Source: Actinomycetota bacterium (lineage in GTDB: Bacteria; Actinomycetota; Humimicrobiia; Humimicrobiales; Humimicrobiaceae). From it: DNA of 10,151 bases. The stretch covers positions 19,974 through 30,124 of the forward strand of contig PMCC01000046.1 in NCBI GenBank assembly GCA_003155275.1, in the 5' to 3' direction. Made by a program: the position numbers and the translations under genes. Position 1 is the stretch's first letter, and every line of letters starts with the position of its first letter. Positions 6,685 through 10,151 of the stretch are shown piece by piece. The notes below the pieces were generated by a model. That model had not been told where the DNA came from. It searched no databases and saw nothing but the letters and a program-made list of their open reading frames with translations.

Positions 6685-7635
6685 ATGTTTGATTTAAATA
6701 CAAAGAAAATCAAAAAGTTTTTGCGGGACACCACTTTGGAGTCAGAGGTAAAGTTTTTTCAGGAGACTTCAGGGTTTTCATCTTTAAAAGCCGGGGGAAA
6801 GTGTATATGTATATTTTTTGTAATTAATATTAAAGAGTTATGTAGAATCCTGAATTTTTTAAAGAAGGCTGATATTAGTTTTTATGTAATTGGCGGCGGC
6901 ACCAATACTCTGTTTGCTGATGATTCTATTGATGCTGTAGTTATCAAATTAACCGGAGACTTTGATTACGTCAAAATCGCCGCGGAAAATAAAAAAAGTG
7001 GTAATATTATTTCTGCCGGCGCTGCCTACAGCCTTGAACGTTTTGTTGTTGAGACTGCAAAAAACGGATTTGATTTTTCGTTTCTTGCAGGAATTCCCGG
7101 GACAGTAGGCGGGGCTGTTGCCGGAAATGCGGGCAGTCTGCAATCCGGGATATGCCGGTATTTAAAAAGCATCAGGTATGCCGGCCTAAAAGAGCATTCT
7201 TTCTCAAGCCTGGATGCTAAAATTTCAGGGGATGACTATGCTTACAGGTCTTTTAAACTTGATATTTTCCCGGTGATTACAGACATTCACTTAACAGCTG
7301 ATAGCTCCGACAGGACTGAAATATTTAAAAAAATACGCAATAACATTAAAATAAAAAAATCAGCGCAGCCTTTAAACACAAAAAATGCCGGTTGTTTTTT
7401 TAAAAACCCTTCCGCAGAAGCAGAATACAGTTCAGGCGAAATGATTGATATTTGCGGATTAAAAGGATTTAAATATGGCGGTGCAAGAGTATCATTAAAG
7501 CATGCGAATTTCCTTGAAAACTATGACAACGCCTCAGGAGAAGATATTTACATTCTGTCTAAAATAGTGAAAGATTTCGTAAAAAAAAGGTTTAAAATTG
7601 ATTTGGAGTATGAGGTAAAGCTGGTGGGATTTTAA
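6685..7635 (+). CDS. murB: MurB, UDP-N-acetylenolpyruvoylglucosamine reductase
   Basis: MurB is an FAD-dependent NADPH reductase that converts enolpyruvyl-UDP-GlcNAc to UDP-MurNAc, the substrate of MurC. The 316 residues show the FAD-binding region with VIGGGTN (68-74) and GIPGTVGGAVAGNAG (136-150), a YAYR motif with R188 matching the catalytic arginine, NAGCFFKNP (234-242), GARVSLKHANFLEN (266-279) and the terminal LEYEVKLVG (307-315) carrying the conserved Glu. The proton-donor position, serine in E. coli (S229), is cysteine here (C237), a variant I recall from other MurB proteins. GGGTN replaces the commoner GGGSN, and the N-terminal GG motif (residues 37-38) sits in an unusual Cys-rich context. 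GGGGA at 6672-6676, eight bases upstream, supports the ATG. The 316-residue length is nearer the shorter type II MurB enzymes. Confidence 0.95.
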   Translation: MFDLNTKKIKKFLRDTTLESEVKFFQETSGFSSLKAGGKCICIFFVINIKELCRILNFLKKADISFYVIGGGTNTLFADDSIDAVVIKLTGDFDYVKIAAENKKSGNIISAGAAYSLERFVVETAKNGFDFSFLAGIPGTVGGAVAGNAGSLQSGICRYLKSIRYAGLKEHSFSSLDAKISGDDYAYRSFKLDIFPVITDIHLTADSSDRTEIFKKIRNNIKIKKSAQPLNTKNAGCFFKNPSAEAEYSSGEMIDICGLKGFKYGGARVSLKHANFLENYDNASGEDIYILSKIVKDFVKKRFKIDLEYEVKLVGF

Positions 7636-7636
7636 A

Positions 7637-8653
7637 ATGAAAAAAAATATATCTGAAAATTTCCAGGATTTTCCTACGAGGAAAATCAAGGGCAGACTTA
7701 AAATAGGCGTCATTGCAGGCGGAATCTCGTCAGAAAGAGAAGTTTCTCTCTCAACTGGCAAAGGAATATATGAAGCGCTTTTAAGTCTTGGTTACAGGGT
7801 TAAATTCATTGATTTTACCGGCGACATTAAAGCGATGCTTGACAATATGGATATTGCCTTTCTTGCGCTTCACGGAAAGTACGGGGAGGATGGGACTATG
7901 CAGGGTTTGCTTGAACTCTTAAAGATTCCTTATACCGGCTCAGGAGTGCTTGCAAGCGCTATTGCGATGGATAAGATTTATTCAAAAAAAATATTTGAAT
8001 TTGAAAATTTCCCGACTCCGCCGTACCTTGCAGTTGATTTAAAAAATGTGGAGCAAATGGATGGAACGGTCCTAAAAATCACTGAAAAAATTACCGATAA
8101 AATAGCTGATAAAATCGTTGGCAGTGTTGGCTATCCGCTTATTGTCAAACCTGGCAGGGGAGGCTCCAGTATCGGTGTCACAATCGTACAAAGTCCGGAA
8201 GGCCTCGACATAGCCCTTAAGGATGCATCCCTGCAGGATGGCAGAGTTTTAATTGAGAAATTCATTCCTGGAAAATTGCTTACAGTAAGTATAATAGGTA
8301 TGCAGCCTCAGGCGCTTCCAATAATTGAGATCAGGCCAAAAGGGGGTTTTTATGATTACCGGTCAAAGTATACCCCGGGTTTTACAGAATATATTGTTCC
8401 TGCTCCCATAGAAAAAGATTTGGCAGAGAAAGTCAGCAGTTTTGCTATAAGATGCCATAATGCGCTGGATTGCAGCGCCATATCAAGAGTGGACTTTATC
8501 TATGGAAATGATGGGAGCATAAATGTCCTTGAAGTCAATACCATTCCCGGAATGACACCGACAAGCCTGGTGCCGAAAGCGGCGGCTATATGCGGGATAA
8601 GCTATGAAATGCTTACAGAGATTATATTAAATTGTGCAAGCCTTAAACTTTAG
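7637..8653 (+). CDS. ddl: Ddl, D-alanine--D-alanine ligase
   Basis: Ddl joins two D-alanines with ATP, supplying the dipeptide that MurF attaches. The 338-residue ATP-grasp enzyme shows GGISSEREVSLSTG (28-41, E33 matching E. coli DdlB E15), ALHGKYGEDGTMQG (77-90), YTGSGVLASAIAMDK (99-113), VKPGRGGSSIGV (170-181, the omega-loop serine region), EKFIPGK (207-213), YDYRSKYTPG (239-248, with the Tyr of the catalytic triad region), SRVDF (283-287) and EVNTIPGMTP (299-308). The commoner REGSS is RGGSS here. A tyrosine in SKYTPG favours D-Ala-D-Ala over D-Ala-D-Lac ligases, by family knowledge. A Lys/Ile-rich insert at 147-162 has a four-residue period. The ATG is one base after the murB stop, with GGTGGGA at 7623-7629 inside murB as ribosome binding site, so coupling is likely. 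Confidence 0.97.
   Translation: MKKNISENFQDFPTRKIKGRLKIGVIAGGISSEREVSLSTGKGIYEALLSLGYRVKFIDFTGDIKAMLDNMDIAFLALHGKYGEDGTMQGLLELLKIPYTGSGVLASAIAMDKIYSKKIFEFENFPTPPYLAVDLKNVEQMDGTVLKITEKITDKIADKIVGSVGYPLIVKPGRGGSSIGVTIVQSPEGLDIALKDASLQDGRVLIEKFIPGKLLTVSIIGMQPQALPIIEIRPKGGFYDYRSKYTPGFTEYIVPAPIEKDLAEKVSSFAIRCHNALDCSAISRVDFIYGNDGSINVLEVNTIPGMTPTSLVPKAAAICGISYEMLTEIILNCASLKL
8075..8122 (+). repeat. Degenerate 12-base tandem repeat inside ddl
   Basis: Four in-frame 12-base units encode KITE, KITD, KIAD and KIVG (residues 147-162). Each begins with AAAAT. They lie before the conserved YPLIVKPG strand, in the central part of the ATP-grasp fold, and look like a short expansion that lengthens a surface helix or loop. 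Confidence 0.75.
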
Positions 8654-8654
8654 A

Positions 8655-9440
8655 ATGGATAAAAATTTTGACAGAGCGCTTTCAAGCAGGAAAAGGAGGA
8701 ATGTAAAAAGAAAATTTGTCCTGTTTGTAAAAATAACTGCAATCCTTTTACTGCTGGGTGCGCTTGTTTTTAGTTTTAATTACCTGTATAACAGCAAATA
8801 TTTTAAGATAAAGACCGTTATGGTAACCGGAAACAGCCATTACAGCAGCGAACAGGTAAAAAAAGTTGCGGATGTGGCGATTGGAGCAAACATATTTGAA
8901 ATAAACAAAAAAAATATAGAGGATAGGCTGGCTGCTGAGCTGACCTGGGTCAGCAGCAGTTCCTTAAGGAAAGTGTTTCCGGACAAAATTGAGATAAGCA
9001 TTACAGAAAGGAAACCATATATAAGGCTTGTATATGGCGGGAAATATTTTATTCTTGACAGGGAGGCAGTTGTTTTAGATGAGATATCTGATGAGGAGTC
9101 GCCTCTTTATTCAGGTTACCTTCTTGTAAAAAACGGAATAAAATTTTACCCGGAAATAGGGGAAAAAATTGCAAAAAAGAGTATTCTGAGTGCAGCCGAA
9201 ATCTATGATGCCCTTGATGCCGAGCTTAAAAATATAATTAAGGAAGCTACTATAAGCAGCGGCACAAGCTCAGATATTATTTTAGTAACTTTTGATAATA
9301 AACAGATTATTTTTGGAACAAGTGATAAAATTATTGACAAAAATGCTATACTTAGACAAATATTAATTCAGATTCATAAAGATGGGATTGCATACTCAGT
9401 CATTGATTTGAGAAATATTGAAAATCCTGTAATAAAATAA
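8655..9440 (+). CDS. ftsQ: FtsQ (DivIB-type) division protein with POTRA domain
   Basis: FtsQ is a bitopic membrane protein that links early and late divisome proteins and, with FtsL and FtsB, controls FtsW-FtsI. From ATG 8655 it has 261 residues: a basic cytoplasmic tail (SRKRRNVKRK, 11-20), one membrane helix (about 21-44), a POTRA domain from YFKIKTVMVTGN (49-60) to ISITERKP (114-121), then a FtsQ/DivIB beta domain with YFILDREAVVLDE (131-143). ITERKP followed by the D-x-x-G/A-V strand is typical of the family. I prefer ATG 8655, one base after the ddl TAG, over GTG 8634, which would add seven residues and overlap ddl by 20 bases. Neither has a clear Shine-Dalgarno sequence, so coupling to ddl is probable. 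Sequence conservation in this family is low, but the domain order and context are decisive. Confidence 0.93.
   Translation: MDKNFDRALSSRKRRNVKRKFVLFVKITAILLLLGALVFSFNYLYNSKYFKIKTVMVTGNSHYSSEQVKKVADVAIGANIFEINKKNIEDRLAAELTWVSSSSLRKVFPDKIEISITERKPYIRLVYGGKYFILDREAVVLDEISDEESPLYSGYLLVKNGIKFYPEIGEKIAKKSILSAAEIYDALDAELKNIIKEATISSGTSSDIILVTFDNKQIIFGTSDKIIDKNAILRQILIQIHKDGIAYSVIDLRNIENPVIK
9408..9438 (+). promoter_or_regulatory. Weak promoter candidate before ftsA
   Basis: TTGAGA (9408-9413) and TAAAAT (9433-9438) each match five of six consensus bases, with a long 19-base spacing, at the very end of ftsQ. ftsA and ftsZ often have promoters of their own, but such matches arise by chance in AT-rich sequence. 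Confidence 0.18.
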
Positions 9441-9497
9441 TTAAAAAACTAGTAGAATATAAGAAAAGCAAAAATTTTATCACAGAATTAAAAGCCT

Positions 9498-9503
9498 GGA
9501 GGG
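9498..9503 (+). promoter_or_regulatory. Strong ribosome binding site for ftsA
   Basis: GGAGGG is the best Shine-Dalgarno match I see in the window. It places TTG 9508-9510 at five bases from GGAGG, and identifies that TTG as the ftsA start. Another TTG at 9504 is out of frame and too close. Confidence 0.85.
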
Positions 9504-9507
9504 TTGC

Positions 9508-10151
9508 TTGCCTAAAAGAGATGAGTTTATAGCCGCAATAGATATAGGCACAACAAAAGTGTGCACTTTTATAGGAAGTGTAAAAAAGAATAACCTGATA
9601 GAAATTAAGGGTTTTGGTACTGCCGAGTGCAAAGGCATCAAAAAAGGCCTTGTTGTTGATATAAATGAGGCCACAAAATCAATACTCAGCTCTATTGGAA
9701 TGGCTGAAAAAGCAACTAATATGTTTATTGATTCCGCATACATTGGAGTCACAGGCAAGCATGTGACTTTTGTAAATAATTGGACTGAAATAAACATAAG
9801 CTCCCCCGGCAAAGTAATAAGAAAAGCAGATGTTGATAAACTTATCGGGCTTGCAAACAAAATCAATCTTTCATCTGAACATTATGTAATCCATACTCTC
9901 ATAAAACAGTTCGCTGTCGATGGAGAAAAAGAAATCATCGACCCGGTCGGTCTTTCCACTGACAAACTGGCAGTGGAGCTCCTCGTAATCTATGGTTCCA
10001 TAACTCCAATCAAAAATGTGATAAACAGCGTAAAGGCTGCAAATGTGGAAATAGAAGATATAATACTTGAAGCACTTGCTTCCAGTGAGGCAGTGCTTAC
10101 CCAGGAGGAAAAGGAAAGCGGAGTAATCATGCTTGATATTGGCGGAGGAAC
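9508..10151 (+). CDS. ftsA: FtsA, actin-like divisome protein, 3' truncated (TTG start)
   Basis: FtsA is a cytoplasmic actin homologue that tethers FtsZ to the membrane and recruits later divisome proteins. The 214 whole codons present give MPKRDEFIAAIDIGTTKV at the start, with the phosphate-1 loop IDIGTTKV (11-18) of the actin/Hsp70 ATPase fold, continue through the FtsA-specific 1C subdomain (about 80-165, including the HYVIH strand), and stop just after the phosphate-2 motif MLDIGGG (208-214). The frame remains open to the window edge; the C-terminal half and amphipathic helix are outside. TTG 9508 is chosen for the GGAGGG in front of it and because no ATG or GTG lies between TAA 9460-9462 and the ATPase motif. 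A 67-base leader separates it from ftsQ. ftsZ probably follows. Confidence 0.95.
   Translation, partial: MPKRDEFIAAIDIGTTKVCTFIGSVKKNNLIEIKGFGTAECKGIKKGLVVDINEATKSILSSIGMAEKATNMFIDSAYIGVTGKHVTFVNNWTEINISSPGKVIRKADVDKLIGLANKINLSSEHYVIHTLIKQFAVDGEKEIIDPVGLSTDKLAVELLVIYGSITPIKNVINSVKAANVEIEDIILEALASSEAVLTQEEKESGVIMLDIGGG

Noticed and set aside
8939..8954. Perfect inverted repeat GCTGACC-TG-GGTCAGC inside ftsQ
   Set aside because: It lies in the conserved POTRA coding region, has no T tract and a two-base loop, and is explained by the codons for LTWVS. A chance hairpin is the simplest reading.
9441..9507. Possible terminator after ftsQ
   Set aside because: The stretch is A-rich with no stable stem followed by a T tract, so I see no evidence that transcription ends before ftsA.
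1..10151. A novel defence, mobile or biosynthetic system hidden in the window
   Set aside because: Every stretch over 200 bases is occupied by a recognised cell wall or division gene in standard order. No integrase, transposase, terminal repeats, tRNA or abrupt composition change is visible.

Overview
This window is a continuous piece of a bacterial dcw (division and cell wall) gene cluster, all on the + strand. It runs from the last 60 codons of murF through mraY, murD, ftsW, murG, murC, murB, ddl and ftsQ into the first 214 codons of ftsA. All ten genes are identifiable from family motifs, and the eight that are complete in the window look intact. I see no RNA gene, insertion sequence, CRISPR array, phage gene or toxin/defence gene. 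I do not find an undescribed system here. The unusual material is small: a non-coding spacer with a decayed repeat, and two short in-gene repeat expansions.

Layout: 1-185 is the murF tail; 189-1202 mraY; 1203-1394 a 192-base spacer; 1395-2897 murD; 2912-4096 ftsW; 4093-5241 murG (ATGA overlap with ftsW); 5260-6657 murC (GTG start); 6685-7635 murB; 7637-8653 ddl; 8655-9440 ftsQ; 9441-9507 a short leader; 9508 to the end is ftsA (TTG start). Apart from the mraY-murD spacer and the ftsQ-ftsA leader, gaps are 1 to 27 bases or overlaps, which fits one or a few polycistronic mRNAs.

How the genes work together: MurB, MurC, MurD, MurF and Ddl carry out cytoplasmic steps that build UDP-MurNAc-pentapeptide. 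MraY and MurG load it onto undecaprenyl phosphate to make lipid I and then lipid II. FtsW polymerises lipid II at the septum under control of FtsQ (with FtsL/FtsB elsewhere), and FtsA ties FtsZ filaments to the membrane. MurE, MurA, FtsI and FtsZ are not in the window; murE and ftsI probably lie upstream and ftsZ downstream, by analogy with other dcw clusters.

Organism: A+T-rich bacterium with many poly-A runs and AT-ending codons. The order murG-murC-murB-ddl-ftsQ-ftsA is common in diderm and deep-branching or candidate phyla and differs from the usual Bacillus layout, where ddl is elsewhere. Presence of FtsA argues against a classical high-GC actinobacterium. I cannot assign a phylum from the sequence alone.
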